A stretch of DNA of 64,000 bases from Achatina immaculata (taxonomy: Eukaryota; Mollusca; Gastropoda; Stylommatophora; Achatinidae). Of this stretch, positions 44,701-56,700 are shown in pieces (the first letter of the stretch is position 1; each line of letters begins with the position of its first letter). The notes under the pieces were generated by a model. That model saw only the letters and a list, made by a program, of their open reading frames with translations, had not been told where the DNA came from and searched no databases. The stretch lies in contig CM019708.1 in NCBI GenBank assembly GCA_009760885.1, forward strand, positions 1,612,001 through 1,676,000, in the 5' to 3' direction. The translations under genes and the position numbers were made by a program.

Positions 44701-47700
44701 CGGAAGCCCCATGTGCCCTGGGCACTTAAGGTTCAGAGAGAGAGAGAGATCTGTGGTTCTTCTCATTTGTTTTGTTGTTCATGTCACTCAACCATATCTG
44801 TCTTGCTGCTCTTTTCCTTATGACTGCCTCTCTGCAGACTTTAATGAACTAGTTTTTTTTTAATTTATGGTCTTGACTCCCAAGCATTCTTCCACTGTGT
44901 TCCTTATAATGGTTTTTATATCTTCACATTTATCATCAATGCTTTTATCTTCTTCATTCCCTCTTATGTTTATCTTATGTTTTAGCTCATTTCTGAATTT
45001 TTCTTTAGTGTCTTCTCTTTTCAAAGCATCTCTATTTATTACTGAGTTTTTATTTAATTTACAATAAAAATTTTCAGTCTGAATTTTAATTAGCTCCAAC
45101 AAGATAGTGGTCAGTGCTGCATTCAGCCCCTCTGTAACTTCTGATCTGAAGTATGTTTGTTGTGTGTTTGGTTTCAATTAAAACATGGTTTATCTGGTTG
45201 TAGGTTAGTTTATCAGGGATTTCCATGTTTGTTTATGGACATTCTTATTTTGAAAATATGTACAACTTATTCTCATTCCATAAGCTTCTGTCTTGTTTAT
45301 TAGTCTCCATCCATTATCATCAGATGTTTGATGCAGACTTTCTTTTCCTGTGATGTGTATGTGTGATTCTTCATTTCCTATCTTTGTGTTGAAATCTCCT
45401 AGTATTATCAGTATATCATGTTTCTTGGTCTTCTCTATCTCTCTCTCTAATATGTTGTAAAATTCTTGTTTGACTTCATCCTCTGTATTTTCTGTTGGTG
45501 CAAGCACATTAATCATTGATATATTTTTATTTGTTCCCTTGATGCAGAGGCTGCTGATTCTTTCATTGGTAGCACTGAAGTCAATCACCAAGTCTCAAAT
45601 TTTTCTCTTGACAGCAAAACCTGTCCCAAGTTCATGTCTTCCATCGGTATACTAATACCATTTCTCCTAAAAGGGAGTTTTACTGCAATAAAACTGGTTC
45701 TAATAATAAAGGTAGATAGAGGTGTGTGGTGCAGTTTTACAAGGTGGCAGAGGGAGTGAGTAAAGTGAGAAAAGTGAGAAAAAGTGAATAGAAAGTATGA
45801 GAGTGAGATGAGAATGTATAAATGAAAAACACATAACATCCAGTATTTCGGCATCAGCCTTTTCGAGGATTACATACACAAATGAGACAAAAGCATAACT
45901 AAACGAAAAACTTATCTTAATGTGGCATCCTCCAAAAATAGGAAACAGAGAAATGTGTGTCCACTAGACGAGGCATAGAGACCACGTGGGGCCACACAAA
46001 GGATATGTCGATAGAGCCAATCGTAAAGAAGAGGTGGAACGAGGGAGGGAAACAGGTGGGAGAAGGGGGGATGGGCAACAGAAACATGATAGCCGCTGGA
46101 GGAGAAGGTGTTGGGGGGAGGGGGGAAAAGGAAGCAGAGAGATAATGAATGAAGAACATAAACACCTGCAGGGAGAAAATGTGAAACTGGTGAATAGGAC
46201 TAGACCCTATACACCCACAGGTCACCAAAGAAGAAGAGAAGGTGGCGGTAAGGAGGGGAGCTAGGAGAAAGAAACAAGAAAGTAGAATATAAATCACAAA
46301 AAATGGAGAAAAAAAAGGTGGAAAGCTAAAGAAGTTAAAGGAAGCTGAAGACATTGTTAATTCCAGCTGGGTGGAGACAGCCAGCCTGGAAAATAAGGCA
46401 TTCTAGGACCCTCCGAGATCGTACGTCAGCAGAACAAGAGCAGATCGCACTAACAGAAATGTCCTGTTTTCCCCTGTGGTTGCCAAGGCTTCCCCTTCCC
46501 CCCCCCCCCGACACCTTCTCCTCTAGCGGCTATCATATTTCTATTGCTCTTCCCCCACCTGTTCCCCCCCCCTTCCACCTCTTCTTTACGATTGCCTATA
46601 TCGGCTTTTCCTTTGTGTGGCCCCGTGTGGTCTCTCTATGCCTCATCTAGTGGACATGCATTTCTCTGTGTTTCTTATTTGGAGGATGCCACATTAAGAT
46701 AAGTTTTTAGTTTTTCGTTTAGTTATACGTTTTTGTATCATTTGTGTATATAATCCTCAAAAATGGCTCACACCGAAATATCAGATGTATATTTTCATTT
46801 ATACATTCTCATCTTGCTCTCATACTTTTTATTCATTTTTTCTCACTTTACTCTCTCCCTCTGCCACCTTGAAAGACTGCACCATACACCTCTATCTACC
46901 ATTTCTCCTATGACTGTAAATAACTTCTCCAAGCCATCTGATTTCCTGTAATGCTGTAATGTCCATGTTGTACCTATTTAGTTCATCTGGTAATTCTTTA
47001 GCTAACCCTTGTCTGTATATCATTCATTCATTCATTCATTTGCATGTCCCTTGCGGAACTTTGCCTCCCAAACAGCACTCCTGTAGGCCTCTCGGTTGTA
47101 AGCAAGATGGCTTGCTGCTGCTGTCTGTATAAATTTCTCATATTCCATGTTCAAAATCGAAGAATATTTTTGATGTTCCAAGGTCGTAATCCAATTTTAT
47201 CCATCCAATTTTGAGGCTTCTCTATCTGTTTCGTAATGCTAATCTGGGTCTAACAAACAAACAAAAACATGTAAAATACACATGATGCTGATTCAGCGCA
47301 GTGCACTTTAATGGAGTGCAGACTCACATAAAATGTGGACAACCTATTAACTCCGATGTAATGTTCTGGCTTTCAAATCCTGCTGTTTTTATTTCATCTT
47401 ACTGCAGGTTATCGAGTTAGACAGTTAACAGAACAGTTCACAATACAACTGGCTCAATTTTTTTTTTCACCTGTGCCTATATTTGTATTTGCTTCTGCAT
47501 AAGCAGTGAACCATAAATTGGCAAAACATGTGACATGGGTTGTTTGTACACATGGCAGAAAAAGAGTTCTCCTTATTTTTTGCACATGGTAGAAAGTCTT
47601 CCTTATTTTTTGTACACATGGTTGAAAAAGAGTTCTTCCTTTCATGTACACACGGTAGAAAAGAGTTCCTCCTTACAATGTGGCATCATGTACAATGCAG

Positions 47701-50700
47701 TCAAATGTTTTGGATTCAATGGACATCACATCCAGTCACGAGTGCATGCAGATAGAATTTAAAAATAACAACATGAATGCTGCTGGAAGACTACGATAAA
47801 GAATGTTTAAAACAGACAATGTTTAAAACAGACAAGTGAATGATTTTTATCATATTTGCAAGCACTCACCCAAATCCAGCACCTCAATCTGGAATGTATC
47901 CGTCTGTTTTCTCTCAAACAAATTCCGGAAGGACTTCTTGAGGGGACGCTTGCCAGTGTCGCCATTACTACCAAAGATGGTGATGAACACATTCGCATTT
48001 GTGCCAGCACCTTTCTCATCACCAGTAACTACGACTACCTCGTACCTGACTGGAACAAGATCTTACAGAAAGAAAAGAAACAAGATTAAACAATCTCCCA
48101 CTCTTTCAAATGTGATGAACAACACAGCTTCAGTGAGCAGTTTTCTTATTTGTGTTCACACAAATAGTGGAATTATAACTGAGACTTCTTACCTGAGCTA
48201 TAAGTAGAAGCTGTGAAACCTATGGTTAAATTACTGCTATTTTAATGACAAAATGACTTACCAATAATGTAAAAGTAACATAATTATTCAGGCATGAAAG
48301 TAAATATTCTCATTCAAGTACTGTGATTTCTAGTGTTTGAAACATTCTGATTTAATGAATGCAAAAGATAATCCATAAATTAGAATTTAATAAATATAGT
48401 CAATGCTGAAATGAAAATAGTTAAAATGTTACATCTGTATATTCTGTTAATGAATCATACTTTGTAAAAACTCTAAACTTCATAAATAATATATCACTAA
48501 CTGGTGAAATCAGACCATGAAAATTATTTATATTTAGTTACAGGATACCTTGTCAAATACAAGTAATATGTTTGCAGCATTTATCAGAATTGAAATGAAC
48601 TGATCTGTTAGTTTAGCAAAAACTAAAGGTAGCACAGGCAACTGTGTGAGACAGACTACAATCATAAAATCCAAAGAATCCAAGCTGGCAAAGACTCCGT
48701 CTTCCTAATACATTCTGGTTTCTGTTGATTTATTGTGGCACTGTTAGTGTTATTTTTCATATTTATAATTTTCTTTACTGAAGTTTATAGTTGTTAAAAA
48801 AGGTAAAAACAGCATAAAAATTACACTGTGATAACATTTAATTGAAGAACTTTATAACAGCACTGCCTCTGTAATTTGTTATTCTTATTTGTTGTAATCT
48901 GTATTTGAAACCAAAATGATTAAAACTATGTTAAATCTCAGTTTTGGTTATAGTTTTGTGCCCATCATTCCACAACTGATATACTGGGTCCATGTTTCTG
49001 GCCTTCTGAATTGTGAATTTTAATGGTTTTCAAATTTGAAACTTACAAGTTAAAGGAAAGAAACTAGCAACCTTGGATGTCATTAGAAAAGAAGAGAGAC
49101 AAATACATATTAACCTATAATGATCCAAATATGTCGAATATAATAATTAAAATGAATTCTTGAATGATTTCACTCATAATATTGATCACTTACTGCTAGT
49201 TGTCTGAGCATGGGTTTCTTCAATCTTCAAAATATCAAGGACTTCTCCATCTTTTTTTGACAGTCGAGGGCAGATCCTAATCCATTTCTTGCAAGGAAAA
49301 ATGTACCTAGACACAAAAGCAAATACTTTGAAAGATCATATAGCAGTTATACTACAAACACACAAACTCCATCAAGGCTGGTTCTAAGCCAGTTTTGAGA
49401 AAAAAAAAAAAGGTGATGGGACTTGACTGGGTCTGGCCATGTATTGCATTTCAGGACAGCGAGGGTCTAGCCATGAAGCAGTCCCTGGTTTTCCAAATAT
49501 GGAATCTGTCATCTGCAGTACGGCATCCTGTGTAACGGTCAGAACACAAGCTCGCACCTAAAGTCATGGTCAAGGATCATACACATGTAGCTCTGTAACT
49601 CAATAACTTGAAGCACTGAAGCTGATTAGCAAGTTGGCTGAATGTTTGAATTCCCAGAACAGGCTTATCACCACCATGCATCATGCTGACTCCTGGCCCT
49701 TCAGTCAAATATAAGAATACAGATGACTACCATTTTCTAAAATTAAATTTTTACATCTTTTTTTCTAATTTTTTTCTTTTCTTCTTTTTGTATTGTGTGT
49801 GCATAAATGGTTTATGGCCAGAAAAGAATGTAAGCATCAACGTTTGTTTCCTTTGTGGGACAGTAAACAACCAGCCATATGTTAACTCTTCCGGTGCCTT
49901 TCATTGCTTGGATGGCGGTTATGGTTTCTCACGTGGTGCCTTTAGTCACCCTAGCGACATCTGGTTTGTTTCATTAAAAATCCGGTGTAATGTTTAGACT
50001 GTAAACATTTAGTGCACATTCCCTATGACCTTTTTCAAAATAGCCGAAGAGTGCTTAGTTACAAGGGAGAAAATTGAAGTTTTCTGCAAGAAACTTCAAT
50101 TTTTGGTGATGTAGATAGAGGTATGGGCATGCCCTGTGACCAGACCACTGTTCTTGAATGTATCCCAAGTAGATCTAGACATATTAGATGACTGGTGAAG
50201 TAGTTAGATTATTTCAGATGACATTCTAATGATAATGCACCACTGAATCACAATATGACATCAACAGCATCTCAGATGGTACGATGGTAAGTTGGACACA
50301 ACCATTGTCTAAAAACATCACATTACTTCTTTTTTCTTAAAAAACTCTGCATTTATGAAATTTTCATTCATTTAGTTATATTTTGAAACATAATAAGTAC
50401 ACGGAAGTACATAGAAATACTGTGTTCATCAATTTTACAACTATATCCCCTATAAGCAAAAGAAGTGTGGTTAAATGAGCAGTGCAGACAGATAGAGGAC
50501 TCTCATATTAAAGACAGCAAAAACATGCACAAACGAATTAATGAACTCACAGGCAGGAAAACAAAATATACCACAGGATGCCTGAAATTGAAAGAAGGTA
50601 AAATGTTAATGGGGAAAGAAGACATTGTGGACAGAGTATATCGGTGAGTTATATGGAGGAGAAAGACCAGAATTAACACCAGATACTGAAAACTGTGAGG

Positions 50701-53700
50701 GACCACCAATACTTGAAGATGAAATCATAGATGCCATCAAACACATGAAGAAAGGAAAAGCGACTGGGCCTGATAATATAACAATAGAAGAAATAGAGGC
50801 ACTAGAGGAGACAGGAATAAAAATAATAACCAAGTTACTGAATGACATTTACAACAGTGGTTATATTCCTAGTGACCTGGTTAAATCCACGTTTATAGCA
50901 CTACCAAAGAAACCAGGTGCAAAGGAATGTGACGACCACCGGACTATCAGCCTCTCATGTCACATAACGAAGCTACTTCTGAGAATAATTATGAGAAGAA
51001 CAAGGAAAAAGATAAAAATGGAAATAGCAGATGAACAGTTTGGATTTGTTGAAGGAAAGGGAACACACAATGCCATTTATGCTTTACGAACACTAACAGA
51101 AAGAGCTTTAGAAGTACAGAAAGACCTCTACTTATGCTTCATTGATTACACCAAAGCATTTGACAAGGTGAAACATAATGAAATTATTAAAATGCTTGAA
51201 GACATCAATATAGACGGCAAAGACCTGAGGATTGTAAAACATCTATACTGGCAGCAAGAAGCAGCAGTTCGAGTTGAAAATAGAACTGGAAAATATCAAC
51301 CTATAAAACAAGGGGTGCGACAAGGATGTGTACTATCTCCAGACCTTTTTTCTCTGTATAGCGAGAATATTCTAAGAACAATCATCACAGAACCAGGCAT
51401 AAAAATTGAAGGATACAATATTAACAACCTTCGGTATGCTGACGACACAGTACTGATAGCTGAGAACCAACAACACCTGCAAAATCTCTTCGATAAAGTC
51501 GCCAAAGAAAGTGAACAGAAAGGCCTTACTTTGAACATCAAAAAGACAGAGACTATGGTTATATCTAAGAAACAGAATCCACCAGCATGCAGTATTAAAT
51601 TAAACAGAACTAATCTAAATCAGGTGCAGAAATTCATATACCTTGGAGCAGTAATAACTTCAGATGGGAAATGCAGAACAGAAATTAGGAACAATAGGCC
51701 AAGCAAAGACTGCATTTCAGAGAATGAGAAACATATTAGCTAACACATCTTTATCAATGAATGTTAGAAAACGAGTCCTAAAATGCTATATTGAACCTAT
51801 CTTGTTATATGGAAGTGAATCATGGACAATAGGCAAGTCTGCACAAAAATCATTGGAAGCAGCAGAAATGTGGTTTAATAGAAGAATGTTGCGAATCCCC
51901 TGGACAGCAAAACTAACTAATGAAGAATGTAGGAGAAGAGCTGGAGAGACAAAAAACCTTGTCAAAAAGATAAGAGAGAGACAATGTACTTTCATAGGAC
52001 ATGCAATGAGAAGAGGGGGCATTGAAAATATTATAACAACAGGAAAAATAGAAGGAAGAAGATCAAAAGGAAGACCAAGAGAAATGATACTGGACAGTCT
52101 GACGGGATGGTGTGAGAGGAGATCACCAACTGAACTGATGGCCTGCATGAAGGATCGGATACTCTGGAGAAGCATAATAGCCAATGCCAGTCAGCACGGC
52201 ACATGATGATGATGATGATCCCCTATAAAGACCCACGCTTTTAATTCGGCACCCAACTGAACATCCACGTTTCTTCCCAAGGCATAGAAAGAGTTAATCA
52301 CTGTAATGAGCAATGCAAGAAATGCTGTAAAACTGATAAACGTTCAATTGCCAGTTTTTCCTCTCAGTTCATCTCAGGCTCTCTTCAATACTATTCTGGT
52401 GACTCTTTTGATGTCTTACCGCATCGGTTCTGTGATTCATTTCTGTGGTTCACGTTAGCTTCATGTACTGGAAGGAACATGCTGCATAAACATTAGCTTG
52501 GCCTTGATATAACCATATCCAAGCACAATCCCTGGAATTGACTGTACATCTTTCAACAGTCAGGTATGACTTTTGTAAATAAACTTACCTAATACCTGCT
52601 GCAGTATCTGTCACTGTTATCTCCTGACAATACCACATGGCTTCTCTTCCTTCAGCTTCTCTAATGGGTCGATCTTCTCGCTCAAAAGCTCCCACAATGC
52701 AACTTTGCAGTTTTCCCAAAGGTGGAGAGTGCATGGTGAAATGATTAGTGGTGCCTCTGAAAAGAAAACAGTTCCAAATGTTCTGCTGATATATGAAGTA
52801 TTGAAAGAGTCAGTGTTAAATATATCCTTCCACAAGAAATGTACGTCAGAAGATTCACGAACACATTTGCCATTAAGAAGTTTATTATCTTTCTATATAG
52901 CAAGTACTCTGCTCTAACAACCTAGGCTTGAGAATCATACCACATCATGGTTCCTACACCACATTTATTATCTTTCTATATAGCAAGTACTCTGCTCTAA
53001 CAACCTAGGCTTGAGAATCATACCACATCATGGTTTCTACACCACATTTATTATCTTTCTATATAGCAAGTACTCTGCTCTAACAACCTAGGCTTGAGAA
53101 TCATACCACACTGTGGTTCCTATACCACCTTTATTATCTTTCTAAATAAGCAAGCACTCTGCTCTAACAACCTAGGCTTGAGAATCCTACCACATCGTGG
53201 CTCCTACACCACATTTATTATCTTTCTATATAGCAAGTACTCTGCTCTAACAACCTAGGCCACATTGTGGCTCCTACACCACTTTTCAGAGTGCTTCTTG
53301 GTAAAATGGTTATGTGTGAGAATTTGGAAAAAAAGCTCTGTGTGTTTGTGTGTGAGTGAGTGAGTGAGAGACAGAAAGAGAGAGAGAGAGAGACAGAGAA
53401 AGAGAGAGACAGAGAGAGAGACAGATAGAGAGAGATAGATAGAGAAAAGGAGAATAAGAGACAGATAGACAGAGAGATAGACACAGACAGAGAGATAGAC
53501 ACAGACAGAGAGAGAGAGACAGAGAGAGAGAGAGACACACACACACACAGAGTCTGGAAAAAAAGTTGTGTGTGAAGAGTATGACAAATGAATTAGGAAC
53601 TGATGTGGTCCACATCATAATGGAGCTTACTGAACAATCTGGCATCACAGTCTACAATAAGAAAACTTGTCTTATGTTTTTGTGTACGCCCCAGGAAATG

Positions 53701-56700
53701 AGAAATCCTGACAATCGGTCATCTTTACCACATATTGTCATACTCCCTACCACAAAACATACAAGAATCCTGCAAATTTCATAGTACAAGGGTCATACTG
53801 AAAGTCACGAGCAAAAATTTTTTTAAAACTCATAATTTATAGACAGAGAAAATATAAATGTATCACCTTTATCTGCATCCTTTTCTTCACTTTTCAACAT
53901 AATCTCCATTTCTCTGCACACATTTTCCCCATCACTCTGCAAGTTTGAAAATACCCTCCCCGTAGAATTACATTCCAGCTGATTGAAGGCACAGATGCAC
54001 TGCTTTCTGGACGTTCTATCCTGTGTTGCTGTGATGGCCTCGCATTTGTTCTTTCACAAAACCGAAAAGATGGTAATCACTGGGTGCCAGGTTGGGGCTA
54101 TAGGCAGGGTGTGGAAGAATTTCCCAACCTATTTTCTGAATTTCCTCAGTTGTCCAGAGACCACAGTTTTTCTCACAGCTTTGTGATCTTCAGTCAACAA
54201 ACATGGGACCCAGCGGGCACAAACTTTTCTATAGCCTAGGGTTTCAATCATTTCCTGCACTGCATTGTGTCCTATTCCAATATTTACAGTGATTTCAGAT
54301 ACTGTGACACATCTGTCATGTTTAATGATGTCGTCAACACTTTCCACATTGTGTTCAGTGGAGGCAGTTCGAGGACAACCGCTGCGAGGCATATCTTAGA
54401 CGCTCATGTTTCTATCTTTGAAATGTTTTACCTACATCCTAACACTGCGAGCACCCATACATACATCTCCATATGCAAGATGAAGTCTTTGGTGAATTTC
54501 AGCAGTGGGGAACTGAATAATATAATGAGGAACTCAATAACAGCACGTTAGACGAAACGAAACTTCAACACCCGCCATTTTGTTTCTGCTCCACGTAGTC
54601 ACATGACACATGATGCTGATGTCATGTGACCTCTACATGAAGTGCAGAGGATGCAGTTTAATGTGTTACATTTATATTTTCTCAATCTATAAATTCTGAT
54701 TTTAAAAAAATGTTTGCTCTTTTTTGCTCGCAACTTTCGGTATGATCCTCATAATAAAACTTGTTATTTTTGCCTTCCTAGAGTTTCTGCTCTTACATCT
54801 ATCAGAGATGTTCTGAACTGTTTTCTAATACAAAAATGATCTATCTGGTTTCTGGTTCTATCATCTGGAGATATCCATGTTGTTTTATGTATTTCTTTGT
54901 GTGGAAATATTGCTCCTCCAATGACCATGCTATATATGTTAGATATACTTCAATTAATCTTTCTCCAATCTGATTTATTGTATCAATTCCTTCTTTCCCC
55001 ATTACTTTTTTGACGTCGGTGTTATCTTTTCCTACCTTGGCGTTGAAGTCTCCCATGACAATTAAGATGTCGTGTTTAGGTACTTTGTTGATGAGTTGTT
55101 GTAGCTGGTAATAGAAATCGTCTTTTATTTCATCATCTGCATTGTTCATGGGTGCATAGCATTGTATGATTGTCATTCTTCTGTGCCTTATTTTGTATTG
55201 TGCTCTTATCATATGACTCTTATCATATTTCTGCTAAAATATATTCTGTCTCTAATCTATTCTCTTTTCATGATTTCTCTCCATATTCTTCCAAGTTCTT
55301 CTGATCTATTTTGATGATAACTTTTCTGCTACTTGGATTCAAAACTATTTTTATATATACTTCTGGACAAAAGTTAAGGGCCAGTTTTTTCAAAAACAAA
55401 ATCAACTGACTAACAAACAAGTCATTAGTACCAAAGAAAACAGCATTTAAAACTGAACAAATTCAATCATTTCATTTGCAAATCCGAATAGGAATATATA
55501 GCAGTATACTGAATGCTAGGATGTAAGATAGATAACTCATCTGAGAATTGGAACATTTGTATAAAATGAGTTATCTTCTAAAGTAATCAGCTGTTCGTGA
55601 GTAGAGTCCATCTGCTTTGTCTCGGGTTGCACGAGGCTCACGCTTAAGGTATAACAGGAAAAAGGTCAGGTGAGAAAGAAATCATATGATTGGGAGACAG
55701 TTGTGTTTTGTGCATCGTCTGAGGTAGACGTAGATTAATCTGTTAGAAATGTTGTTGTTTAGTGAAATAGATGTAGAACAGAGTGTATTAGGTTGTTCTG
55801 ATGGCGACAGTAGTCTGCCGGGAACATATATTGTGGATATGTCCAGTCTTGTGTCCATGGATTTTGTTGATGGATTTTGTCGTTCTCATCATATCGCTCA
55901 TCGACTCATCATCACCCCATGCATCATTAAAGTCATTTCAACTGTAAAGCTGCTGCTTCTGTATTACTATTTTCACTAAGAGAGAATGAACGGGGAGCAA
56001 GTAAGTCTGTGAAGTGAATAACAAAACAGACGCAAAACAACGTAGAATAGTTGTAGATTAAATGAGATAAAATATTAACAGTAATTGATAAAGTCAACAC
56101 TTGTCATTGTAAACAGAAAAAATATTATTCCAGTGGACAATACTGGAAATTTACAGAGAGATGAGCAACAAGTTTACATTCTACACATAGAAGAGCAGAA
56201 GACTGAGTCATCGAGAATACTGCTTTAAATACACATAGAGCAAGCTGGCGAAATCACTCACCTCTCATCCAAGAATTCACAAGAGTGGTCTTCGAACAAC
56301 AAACATATCAGTATCATGTGTGGCCACTCTTCGCTGCCAGAATTCGATGCACCATTGCCTCATCGAGTTAACCAGGGTTGTTAGGACATTCTGTGGAATG
56401 GCCTGCCATTCTTTTTGAAGGAAAAAGGTCAGCTGGGTGACATCAACAGGTGGAGGATGATTGTTGAAACCCGTCTGCCTAGGACATCCCAAATGTGCTC
56501 AATGGGTGACAGATCAGGTGACCGAACTGGCCAATCAATTCTAATGATCCATTGCTGTTGAAGAAAATCTACAACATGACCCCGATGTGGTCTTGCATTA
56601 TCATCTTGTAGGATTGCTCCTGCACCTACGGCTTGCAAGGTAGGCTGGACAATGGGTTGCAGAATTTCATTCAGGTATCGCTGGGTGGTTAGGGTGTCAT

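Larger units (their letters stand above)
42181..47250 (-). mobile_element. RTE-E non-LTR retrotransposon, pierced by five later insertions
   Basis: Minus-strand blocks appear in element order. N-terminal endonuclease is at 47250-46910 (TWNMRNLY, then [13 protein letters not shown]). More endonuclease follows at 45668-45205 ([13 protein letters not shown]), a linker at 45177-44760 ([11 protein letters not shown]), then [14 protein letters not shown] and [15 protein letters not shown] at 43819-43630, RT with [10 protein letters not shown] near 43040, and a C-terminal [13 protein letters not shown] end near 42300. It is old, with many stops. Insertions are at 42700-42873, 43830-44220, 44434-44749, 45669-46896 and 47020-47121. 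It lies in a LOXHD1 intron in the same orientation as the gene. Confidence 0.85.
49886..52293. mobile_element. piggyBac-like non-autonomous element, split by RTE-C
   Basis: TTAA flanks both ends (49882-49885 and 52294-52297). Ends read CTCTTCCGGTGCCTTT and, reverse-complemented, CTCTTTCTATGCCTTG (12 of 16 match). Without the RTE-C insertion it is about 635 bp and has no transposase. A small hairpin (TTGAAGTTT...AAACTTCAA) lies at 50071-50099. TTAA targets suggest piggyBac, but the terminal match is short. Confidence 0.45.

Noticed and set aside
47807..48022. Open frame overlapping LOXHD1 exon 7 on the minus strand
   Set aside because: It is in the wrong frame; the PLAT-coding frame and splice sites explain the region.
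53218..53648. Three overlapping minus-strand Ser/Leu/Val-rich frames
   Set aside because: Low-complexity translation of a GA/GACA microsatellite.
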